Of a stretch of DNA of 63,212 bases, positions 57,101-63,212 are shown one piece after another. Under the pieces are notes generated by a model. That model saw only the letters and a list, made by a program, of their open reading frames with translations. It searched no databases and had not been told where the DNA came from. This DNA comes from DASYAE01 sp036501535 (GTDB lineage: Bacteria; Actinomycetota; Actinomycetes; Streptomycetales; Catenulisporaceae). How positions within the stretch are numbered: the first letter of the stretch is position 1; each line of letters starts with the position of its first letter. The translations under genes and the position numbers were made by a program. The stretch lies in the NCBI GenBank assembly GCA_036501535.1, contig DASYAE010000216.1, positions 1 to 63,212 of the forward strand, written 5' to 3'.

Positions 57101-58326
57101 CCGGTTCCGGTAGCGCGGAGACCGGGTCCGGGGCAGCACGGCCGCCGACCACTACAGGCGGGTCGCAACAGACTGCGACGGTTCCGGCGATCCAGACCTC
57201 GTCGGTCACGGCCGAGCCGGCCGCGACGCCGGCAGGGAGCACCGCGGCCATCGCGACTGCCGCGGCCACCTCGTCCACGCAACAGACGGCTGTTTTCCCG
57301 GATGGCAACGGCGCCCTCGACGTCGGGCACCATGCGGACGGCCGGCTTGAGGTGTTCGCCGTAAGCTCCGCGAACGGTGTGAACAGCCAGGTGGAGACTG
57401 CGCCAGAATCGGCATGGAGCGGCTGGTGCGCCTATTCGCCGCCGGGCCGAGTCGGCCAGATCGTCTCGGCCGTACACGCGGACGGTCGGCTCGAGGAGTT
57501 CGCGGTCACGTCGAACGGCGGCATCGAGAACAACTTCGAGGTTGCGCCGAACAGCCGGTGGAGCGGCTGGGCCGGATTCGGGCCGCCCTCCGGGACCGTC
57601 GCCTCCATCCAGGTGGCGCGGCACGCGGACGGCCGGCTCGAGGTGTTCGCGGTGATGTCGGACGGCTCGGTCCAGAACAAGTACGAGACCGCCCCCGACA
57701 GCACCTGGTCCGGTTGGAACGACTTCGCCCCGACAGGCACCGCGGCGAGCCTCGCGATCGGCATGCACTCCGACGGCCGGCTCGAGGTGTTCGCGGTCTC
57801 CTCGGGCGGCGGGGTGCAGAACAAGTTCGAGACCGTCGCCGACGGGGCCTGGTCCAACTGGGCGGACTTCGGGCCGTCCGGGGCGGTCACCAGTCTTGCC
57901 ACCGCCGACCACGCGGACGGTCGGCTCGAGGTGTTCGCGGTGATGTCGGACGGCTCGGTCCAGAACAAGTACGAGACCGCCCCCGATAGCACCTGGTCCG
58001 GTTGGAACGACTTCGCCCCGGCCGGGACGGCTACAGACGGCCTCAGCGTGGCCACTCACGCGGACGGCCGGCTCGAGGCCTTCGCGGTGTCCGGGTCGGG
58101 CGGGATATCGAACAAGTACGAGACCGCCCCCGACGCCGCATGGGCCGGCTGGTACGGCTTCGGGCCGTCCGGCACCGCCACCACCCTCACCGCGACCACG
58201 CACGCGGACGGGCGAGTCGAGGTGTTCGCGGTGATGTCGGACGGCTCGGTCGAGAACAAGTACGAGACCGTCGCCGACGGCGCCTGGTCCGGCTGGAACG
58301 ATTTCGCCTCCGCCGGGACCGCCTGA
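54112..58326 (+). CDS. Secreted GH172 (DUF2961) glycosidase with seven PLL repeats
   Basis: This 1404-residue protein has an export signal (RRVRRLAVAVAAATALLSPAGFPPGTAAAA, cut near residue 48). The GH172 core has SSFDRQQDNEDSGHN early and the catalytic GTGTEDYFEGGFYF (Glu757), with a later beta-sandwich. Two related about 140-residue modules (AFGSGGSSRFTVSLNPANTG and AFGSGGSSTFTVAIDPANTG, about residues 290-580) sit inside the core, more than usual for DUF2961. The C-terminal third (about residues 1065-1404) is seven PLL-type lectin repeats. Known GH172 activities are on D-fructofuranosyl and D-arabinofuranosyl links. It starts 12 bases after the peptidase gene and probably shares its transcript. 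Confidence 0.85.
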   Translation: MTIRTSVRGAAKPRGAHRRVRRLAVAVAAATALLSPAGFPPGTAAAASTAATVAATNGTVGWDSYTELDQLPYLTDGVSTREYSSFDRQQDNEDSGHNLGPAPGGGVLLAAHQGPGEIDSIWMTGSVPAAGSLRIVLDGKTVVDASAASIFSGSLGAPFVYPLVANNSQSSGGFYIDVPMPFTSSMQVSTDADPGYYHVDYRTFPDATGVSTFNPADSASNVLGLLDESGYSDPKGAISGQTTSNGTFQLMPGQSATVASGTGSGQITALSLDIPHLSHPAATPITDDGRAFGSGGSSRFTVSLNPANTGIRVTRHYDPSVGNQKANMTVNSAAAGQWNSGAATAAPGQWADQTLAAPASATAGKSSATIVNSFVSSDKDFNEFVYWVYQDVGGVWQLADTVDLGPEHQATEAAHAYSITGQTWAGTQMYSYPLPGAVTDNGYAFGSGGSSTFTVAIDPANTGVRLTRRLDPSVANQVAAVSVDGTAVGDWTANPAEPDGTWLDESLEIPASVTAGKSSITVHTTFVSSQIDFDEFSYWVDSHVTDGLERTDEFSVGNSASASAHDYSVTGQTFSGSRTYSYPTEDEALSSARIEISFDGVQTVNAPLGEFFGSATDTETRSLMSSIDARAGGQLTSWWPMPYGSNYSITIDNTSSQPLTAGQVSVTTAADPKWATDLASGAAGYFHATANSGPTTQGQDWTFLKASGHGKVVGVVAGLDGPLVPYPTSLEPSFMEGNERGFVDGSDSPQINGTGTEDYFEGGFYFQNGPFTDPLNGDTGQERNGAGDCAGSNTACYDAYRLMIGDAVGFDSQIDYGIEHGPHDNVQANYSTTTLWYGDSTPVESETDSIALGNNASEQAHDYTAGSQASADSLTSDYEGDDGTPADITQCVDDSSAAETFTLQVNPSNQGVVLQRTSDQDAGGQSADVTVDGTNLGTWLEPLANPYHRWLDDGFDVPASVSAGQSSITVTVTPTAGSPWSAAGYQAMSVLPDGAGAGSGSAETGSGAARPPTTTGGSQQTATVPAIQTSSVTAEPAATPAGSTAAIATAAATSSTQQTAVFPDGNGALDVGHHADGRLEVFAVSSANGVNSQVETAPESAWSGWCAYSPPGRVGQIVSAVHADGRLEEFAVTSNGGIENNFEVAPNSRWSGWAGFGPPSGTVASIQVARHADGRLEVFAVMSDGSVQNKYETAPDSTWSGWNDFAPTGTAASLAIGMHSDGRLEVFAVSSGGGVQNKFETVADGAWSNWADFGPSGAVTSLATADHADGRLEVFAVMSDGSVQNKYETAPDSTWSGWNDFAPAGTATDGLSVATHADGRLEAFAVSGSGGISNKYETAPDAAWAGWYGFGPSGTATTLTATTHADGRVEVFAVMSDGSVENKYETVADGAWSGWNDFASAGTA
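57623..58020 (+). repeat. Near-identical PLL repeat copies within the GH172 gene
   Basis: Bases 57623-57732 and 57911-58020 match at all but 2 of 110 positions, offset by 288 bases, which is two PLL repeats. The repeats between and around them differ much more. This points to recent duplication or gene conversion between blades. The same motif recurs with lower identity in the peptidase gene. Confidence 0.7.
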
Positions 58327-58331
58327 AGCGG

Positions 58332-58390
58332 CACTCACAGCACTGAGAACCACTGAAAAGCACTAAAGAGCACTGAGAAGCACTGAGCAC
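58332..58390. repeat. 10-bp tandem repeat in the 3' UTR of the GH172 gene
   Basis: Five exact-length copies of a 10-bp unit (CACTGAGAAG and close variants) run from 58341 to 58390, with a 9-base partial copy before them at 58332. The period is one helix turn. They lie between the GH172 stop and its terminator, so they would be in the transcript tail. SARP sites are direct repeats with an 11-bp period, so they differ in period. Confidence 0.7.
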
Positions 58391-58396
58391 CGACAA

Positions 58397-58432
58397 CATC
58401 GGCGCGGGTCGGCGGTCCGACCCGCGCCGATG
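58397..58432 (+). terminator. Intrinsic terminator of the GH172 transcript
   Basis: A perfect 16-bp stem, CATCGGCGCGGGTCGG (58397-58412) with CCGACCCGCGCCGATG (58417-58432) and a CGGT loop, follows the tandem repeat by 6 bases. It is the strongest hairpin in the window. It separates the GH172 transcript from the regulator gene that begins 138 bases later. Confidence 0.85.
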
Positions 58433-58570
58433 GCCGGCCGGGATCGCCGCGGCGACTCAGAAATCAGATATGACGGTCCGTGTTAAGGTGTGCCGAGGTA
58501 AGCGAGGTCCTGATCGGGATCGGGACAGCAGCCGGCTCAAGGCTGACGGCACACGGGGGTGCTTCGGGCA

Positions 58571-61453
58571 ATGTGGTTCGGAATCCTTGGCCCCGTCATC
58601 GTCCGCACCCACGACGCACCGGACCCGATGCGCATCGAGGCGCGCATGCCGCGCACTCTGCTGGCCGCTCTACTCCTCGACGCCAACGACGTCGTTTCCG
58701 CCGGCCGGCTGTCCGCCGCGCTGTGGGGCGAGGCGCCGCCCCGCTCGGCAACCGGCTCGCTGTACAACCACATGACGCGCCTCCGCCGGCTCCTCGGCCC
58801 TGAGGCGGCGGGCCGCGTCCAGACGGAGGCGGCCGGCTACACGATCAAGGTGGACGACAGCGAACTCGACCTGAGCGTCTTCGTCAACCTGTCCCGCGAA
58901 GGGCAGCGGCGCAGCGCAGTCGAGGACTGGACCGCCGCGAGCGAGACCCTGGCCGAGGCGCTCGGACTATGGCGCGGCGAGCCGGCGGCCAACGTGACTG
59001 GCCTCGACGCCTGGCAGACCGGCATCCAGCGCGTCGTGGAGACCCGGTGGCAGGCGCTCGAAGCGCGGATCGAAGCCGACCTACACCTCGGCCGGCACCG
59101 CGAACTGATCGCCGAACTGCGGGCCCTGACGATAGAGCACCCGCTGCGCGAGTCCTACCACCGGCAGCTGATGATCGCGCTCTCCCGGTCCGGCCGGCAG
59201 ACCGAGGCCCTCGACTCCTACCAGCAGCTGCGCCGAACACTCGTCGAGCAGCTGGGCATCGAGCCGTCCCCGCCGCTCCAGAAGCTGCACCAGCAGCTCC
59301 TGCGCGCCGCCCCGGACGCCTTCGCGCCGACGGCCGCGCCCTCGCGGGCCCCGGCGCGGCCCGCCGGGCCGGCCCGAGACGCCGAGGCGATGGAGGGCGC
59401 GCGCCGCCAACTGCCCGCCGATACCCGGGTCTTCACCGGCCGCGAGCGGGAACTCGCGCAGCTGCTCGACCTCGCGCGGATCCCGGGCGCCGGCGCCGCG
59501 GGCACTGCAGGCACTGTCGGCACTGCTGGCACGACGGTGGTGATCTCCGCGATCAACGGGATGGGCGGGGTCGGCAAGAGCGCGCTGGCGGTGCACGCCG
59601 CCCACCTCCTGCGGGCTCAGTACCCTGATGGACAGCTCTTCGTCGACCTGCGCGGCTACACCTCCGGGCAGGAGCAGGTCACCGCCGGGGAGGCGCTGGA
59701 CTGGTTCCTGCGGTCGCTCGGGGTGCCTCCGAAGGCGATCCCGGAGGACCTCGGGCAGCGCGCCGCGTACTACCGGGACCGGCTCGACGGCACCAGGACC
59801 CTGGTAATCCTGGACAACGCCGCCGACGCCGCCCAGGTACGGCCGCTGATACCCAGCGCGCCCGGCTGCCTCGTCCTGGTCACCAGCCGCAGACGTCTGA
59901 TCAGCCTCGACGACGCGCACCTGATCGCCCTCGACGCCCTGCCCGAATCCGACGCCGCCACGCTCCTGCACCGGGTCGCCGGCCGGGGGCGGCTGCCCGA
60001 GGACAGCCCGGCCATCGGCGAACTGCTCGCGTTGTGCGGCTGCCTGCCGATAGCGGTGCGCATCGCCGCCGCCCACCTGCGCCATCAGCGGACTCTGCGA
60101 ATCGAGGATCTCGTCGAGCAGCTGCGCGACGAGAACACCCGCCTCGACCACCTCGCCGACGACGAGCGCAGCCTCGTCGCGGTGTTCGGCTCCTCCTACG
60201 GCGCCCTGTCCCCGGCCGAGCAGCGCATGTTCCGCCTGCTGGGCCTGATCCCCGGGCCGGACTTCGACGCCCACGCCGCCGCCGCGCTCGCCGGCATCGA
60301 CCACCGCTCCGCGCTGAGACTGCTCGAATCGCTGCTCGACTACAGCCTGCTGATCGAGCACACGCCCGGCCGCTACCGCTTCCACGACCTGGTCCGCGTC
60401 CACGCGGCGCAGCGCGCGGACCTGGACGAGAGCCGGGACGCACGCGACGCCGCACTCGGAAACCTCCTGCACTGGTACACGGCCAACACGGACGCGGCCG
60501 GGCGGCTCATCGATCCGAGCCGTTCTCCGCTGGCACTGCCCGCGGCCGAGTACCCGGCCGGCCCGCCGCTCTTCGACACGGCGGACGCCGCGCACGCGTG
60601 GTACGAGCGCGAATACTCCGGTCTGCGTGCCGCAACGGCGTCGGCGCACACCGCGGGACGCCACGACTACGGCTGGAAGCTGCCCACCGCGATGTGGCCG
60701 TGCCTGCTCAAGCGCGGCAGCGCGCACGACTGGCTCGAGCTCGCCGAGGCCGGGCTGTGGTGCGCCGGGGAGCTGCCCGACCGGGAGGCCGAGAAGGCAC
60801 TGCTGAACAGCAAGGCCGCGGCGCTCTGCCGACTGGAGCGCTACGCCGAGGCCAGCGCGGCGTTCGAGCTCGCGCTGGCCGTGCCGTCACAGAGTCCCAG
60901 GTCCCACGCGAGGATCCACAACAACCTGTGCGCGCTCTACAAGCTCCAGAACCGGCATGAGGAGGCGATCGAACACGGCCGGCGCGCCATCGCCCTCAAC
61001 CGCTTCGCCGGCGAACTGCGCCAGGTCGCGGGGACCCTGGTCATGGTGGCCGGCTCGACCTTCGACCTGGGCCGGCCCCAGGAGTCCCTCGAACACATCG
61101 AGGAGACCGTGGAGATCAGCCGGCGCGTCGGGCAGAGCGACATCCTGGCCGTGTCCCTGGGCGGCCTGGGAGACATCCTGGCCAAGATCGGCCAGTCCGA
61201 CCGCGCCGCGCTCGCCTTCGACGAGGCGATGGCCGCCCACCGCGACGCGGGCGACCGGTGGAGCGCAGCCGACACCCTCGAGATGTACTGCAACTTCCTG
61301 CTCAAAGCCGGCCGCACCGCAGACGCCACCGAACGGCTGCGCGAGTGCCTCACCTTGATGGAGTCCCTCGGCGATCCGCGCGCGGCACAGATCGGCGCCC
61401 TGCTCCGTGTCGCGACCTCCGCCGAGCCGGCGGGCAGCGCGACCGGGTCCTGA
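58571..61453 (+). CDS. AfsR/SARP-type regulator with NB-ARC and TPR domains
   Basis: This 960-residue activator has the SARP winged helix (residues 1-95; ALLLDANDVVSAGRLSAALWG) and BTAD (about 100-245; VEQLGIEPSPPLQKLHQQLL). An NB-ARC ATPase domain (about 290-550; Walker A GMGGVGKSALAVHAA near residue 335) and a C-terminal TPR region (about 680-940) follow. Such proteins activate secondary metabolism or stress genes on ligand binding. ATG 58571 is used. It is flanked by secreted hydrolase genes on the same strand and may control them. Confidence 0.9.
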   Translation: MWFGILGPVIVRTHDAPDPMRIEARMPRTLLAALLLDANDVVSAGRLSAALWGEAPPRSATGSLYNHMTRLRRLLGPEAAGRVQTEAAGYTIKVDDSELDLSVFVNLSREGQRRSAVEDWTAASETLAEALGLWRGEPAANVTGLDAWQTGIQRVVETRWQALEARIEADLHLGRHRELIAELRALTIEHPLRESYHRQLMIALSRSGRQTEALDSYQQLRRTLVEQLGIEPSPPLQKLHQQLLRAAPDAFAPTAAPSRAPARPAGPARDAEAMEGARRQLPADTRVFTGRERELAQLLDLARIPGAGAAGTAGTVGTAGTTVVISAINGMGGVGKSALAVHAAHLLRAQYPDGQLFVDLRGYTSGQEQVTAGEALDWFLRSLGVPPKAIPEDLGQRAAYYRDRLDGTRTLVILDNAADAAQVRPLIPSAPGCLVLVTSRRRLISLDDAHLIALDALPESDAATLLHRVAGRGRLPEDSPAIGELLALCGCLPIAVRIAAAHLRHQRTLRIEDLVEQLRDENTRLDHLADDERSLVAVFGSSYGALSPAEQRMFRLLGLIPGPDFDAHAAAALAGIDHRSALRLLESLLDYSLLIEHTPGRYRFHDLVRVHAAQRADLDESRDARDAALGNLLHWYTANTDAAGRLIDPSRSPLALPAAEYPAGPPLFDTADAAHAWYEREYSGLRAATASAHTAGRHDYGWKLPTAMWPCLLKRGSAHDWLELAEAGLWCAGELPDREAEKALLNSKAAALCRLERYAEASAAFELALAVPSQSPRSHARIHNNLCALYKLQNRHEEAIEHGRRAIALNRFAGELRQVAGTLVMVAGSTFDLGRPQESLEHIEETVEISRRVGQSDILAVSLGGLGDILAKIGQSDRAALAFDEAMAAHRDAGDRWSAADTLEMYCNFLLKAGRTADATERLRECLTLMESLGDPRAAQIGALLRVATSAEPAGSATGS

Positions 61454-61634
61454 GCCGGATCCACGGCTACCAGACACGGGCCCACTAAACGTTCGCCCGG
61501 CCCGATGCGTGGCCTGGGCTGTGCGTATGAGTCGATTCTTGGGCCGCTGTGAGGCCTTCCGAGAAGTATGCGGCGGAAAGACCCGGGCGCCCGGCGCGGG
61601 AAGCCGGGTTCCGCTCGAGTACTCCGGAGAGACC

Positions 61635-62843
61635 ATGACAATGACCAAGCGGCGCCTTCGGGCCGTGCTCGCCATCGGCGCGCTGGCCACAGCGGTAGCC
61701 GTACCATCGTCGGCCGCATCGACGAGTTCCGTCGCCGCGACGACCTGGTCCGCTTCGTGGGCAACGTCCCAGCCTTCTGCGATAGCCGTGGGGCCGTGGA
61801 AGAACGAGACCCTCCGGATGGTCGCCCGGACCTCGCTCGGCGGGAACCAGATCCGCATCGACCTCGCAAACCCCTACGTCTCCACCGCGGCGACATTCGG
61901 GCACGTGACCGTAGGCGTCCAGCAGAACGGAGGCACCACGACGGCGAACCCGGTCAACGTCACGTTCGGCGGATCGCTCGCGGTGACGGTTCCGGCAGGC
62001 GGCCAGGTCGCCTCGGATCCGGTGGCGCTCACCGTCGACGCCGGAACACGACTGCTCGTCTCACTCTACGTTCCGTCGAACACCCCGATCAGCACCGCGC
62101 CCGTGCACGAATACTCCTTGGAGACCGAGTACAACGACAGCGCGGGCGACGCCACGGCCGACCGGTTCTTCCCCACCACCAACACCTTCGGATTCACGAC
62201 CTTCGTGACCGGCGTGGAGGTGAGCACCGCAGCGCCCGAAACCGTGGTGGCGATCGGCGACAGCATCACCGCGGCGATGGGCACCCCCGGCGACACGGAC
62301 ACGGGATGGACGGACTACCTCGCCGCACGGTCGGCTCCCGCCGGCTTCGCCATCGTGAACATGGGAGTGACGGGCGACCAGGTCATCGCCGACCAGTCGG
62401 GCAACCCCTCGGTCACCAGCCGCTGGAAGAGCGACGTCCTCGGCGTCCCCGGCGCCGCAGCCGTCATCGAGGAGGGAGGCATCAATGACCTGCGAGCAGG
62501 CGTGTCCGCCTCGACGCTGGAGGCGGCGCAGACGTCACTGGCAAGCTCCGCGCACGCCGCCGGACTGAAATTCCTGCTGACCACGCTCACCCCGTGCGGC
62601 GGAGTGTCCGGCGCGGCATGCAACGCGGCGTTCGAGACCCAGCGGGAGGCGTACAACACGTGGGTCCGATCCGGTGCGGGCGGAATCGAGGACGGATACA
62701 TCGACTCCGACGCGGCCCTCGGCGATTACTCCAGCGGCGGCGTCGGAATCCTGAACCCCGTCTACGACTGCGGCGACCACATCCACCCGAACGCCGCAGG
62801 CAACGCCGTCATGGCCGACCTCGTCCCGATCAGCGAGCTGTGA
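61635..62843 (+). CDS. Secreted SGNH/GDSL hydrolase
   Basis: This 402-residue esterase-like protein has a signal peptide (RRLRAVLAIGALATAVAVPSSAA), a beta-rich N-terminal domain (WKNETLRMVARTSLGGNQIR), and an SGNH core: AIGDSITAAMG (Ser), GVTGDQVI (Gly), EEGGINDLRAG (Asn) and CGDHIHPNAAG (Asp/His). SGNH enzymes remove acyl or acetyl groups from sugars and lipids. ATG 61635 has GGAGAG. It lies 181 bases past the regulator and may share control with the other hydrolases. Confidence 0.87.
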   Translation: MTMTKRRLRAVLAIGALATAVAVPSSAASTSSVAATTWSASWATSQPSAIAVGPWKNETLRMVARTSLGGNQIRIDLANPYVSTAATFGHVTVGVQQNGGTTTANPVNVTFGGSLAVTVPAGGQVASDPVALTVDAGTRLLVSLYVPSNTPISTAPVHEYSLETEYNDSAGDATADRFFPTTNTFGFTTFVTGVEVSTAAPETVVAIGDSITAAMGTPGDTDTGWTDYLAARSAPAGFAIVNMGVTGDQVIADQSGNPSVTSRWKSDVLGVPGAAAVIEEGGINDLRAGVSASTLEAAQTSLASSAHAAGLKFLLTTLTPCGGVSGAACNAAFETQREAYNTWVRSGAGGIEDGYIDSDAALGDYSSGGVGILNPVYDCGDHIHPNAAGNAVMADLVPISEL

Positions 62844-62869
62844 TCGCCCGATAGGCGGTCTGGTCGATC

Positions 62870-62897
62870 GGCTGGCCGGCTGGCCAGCCGACCAGCC
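62870..62897 (+). terminator. Candidate terminator after the SGNH hydrolase
   Basis: Two 14-base arms, GGCTGGCCGGCTGG and CCAGCCGACCAGCC, pair with one mismatch and meet without a gap, so the real loop would form from the centre bases. It sits 27 bases past the stop codon. The surrounding CAGCC/GGCTG repeats make several alternative pairings. Confidence 0.5.
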
Positions 62898-63212
62898 AGC
62901 CGGCGAAGCGAACGCCGGGATGGATCACGTCAACAGTCGAAGTGTCCATGTGAACCGTCCCGGCACCGCCAATCGACCCCTAAAACGAGAACACGCCATG
63001 CGAGCACTCGAGAAAACGCCAGTAGCGAGCGTTCGAAGGCCCGAAAGCATTCAGGCCACCCATCCGGGTGACCTGACCTGCTTTTTCGCCTAGTAGCCCC
63101 GACGGGATACCAGCCAGATCGGTCCTTAACCACCAGCCCGCTGACCTGCGGATTCTTGCTATCGCAGCGCGGCGACCGCTGTCATGACCAACGGATAGTC
63201 GGCTCACCATCG
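62898..63212. other. Right end with no recognisable gene
   Basis: The last 315 bases have lower G+C and no frame with a known motif. Minus-strand frames of 67-76 codons run to the edge but lack codon bias. It may hold the start of a gene outside the window or a relic; nothing definite is seen. Confidence 0.4.

Noticed and set aside
58341..58390. Tandem repeats as a CRISPR array
   Set aside because: Units are 10 bases with no spacers, so the layout is not CRISPR.
62980..63210. 76-codon minus-strand frame at the window edge
   Set aside because: No motif, edge effect and lower G+C; cannot be supported.

Overview
The window is high-GC actinobacterial DNA. It has GTG starts, ATGA stop-start overlaps, a very dense layout, an AfsR/SARP-type regulator, a DUF574-type methyltransferase, a DasR-type operator in front of a chitinase, and exported proteins with PLL-type lectin repeats. 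This points to a filamentous, soil-dwelling actinomycete (a Streptomyces- or Catenulispora-like lineage; an inference). I saw no rRNA, tRNA, CRISPR array, transposase or phage gene.

Layout. Positions 1-3000 hold an NTF2-like gene end, a tetR gene that has lost its DNA-binding half but kept an operator-like palindrome, a FAD monooxygenase, and a VOC/MarR divergent pair. Positions 3100-10160 carry a complete D-glucarate to 2-oxoglutarate pathway: gudD, an unknown TIM-barrel-like protein, kdgD, an IclR regulator and 2-oxoglutarate semialdehyde dehydrogenase. Positions 10200-17720 hold a sigma factor with a helical-repeat partner, a DUF574 methyltransferase, a TetR/membrane-protein pair, a LacI regulator with an operator over its own start codon, and a pirin. 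Positions 17738-23785 form an aromatic-acid catabolic locus: CoA transferase, citryl-CoA lyase-like enzyme, LigB and LigA in one overlapping operon, with an IclR regulator and an amidohydrolase. A 14-bp palindrome recurs upstream of the operon and of the amidohydrolase, and a related site lies upstream of iclR.

Positions 23950-38914 hold a phospholipase C-like protein without a signal peptide, a GH18 chitinase with a DasR site, a branched-chain-amino-acid-type ABC transporter with fused permeases, lipoproteins and several membrane proteins.

Positions 39656-49632 (all on the minus strand) look like an undescribed biosynthetic system. It has a KASIII-like enzyme, an AurF-like diiron oxygenase, a small carrier protein, a class II aminoacyl-tRNA-synthetase-like amino acid:carrier protein ligase, a thioester-reductase-like SDR, a ferritin-like diiron protein, an acyl carrier protein, an ICMT-like methyltransferase, an SDR and a fatty acyl-AMP ligase, preceded by a P450. 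Two activation systems (amino acid and fatty acid), each with a candidate carrier, sit in one overlapping operon. The likely product is an N-oxidised amino-acid/fatty-acid conjugate (inference). A YtrA-type GntR/ABC operon follows.

Positions 52867-62843 hold a second striking group: an NlpC/P60-like peptidase with four PLL repeats, a 1404-residue GH172 (DUF2961) enzyme with seven PLL repeats, an AfsR-like regulator and an exported SGNH esterase. Known GH172 activities include D-arabinofuranosidase, so a set aimed at arabinan-containing cell walls is a testable idea.
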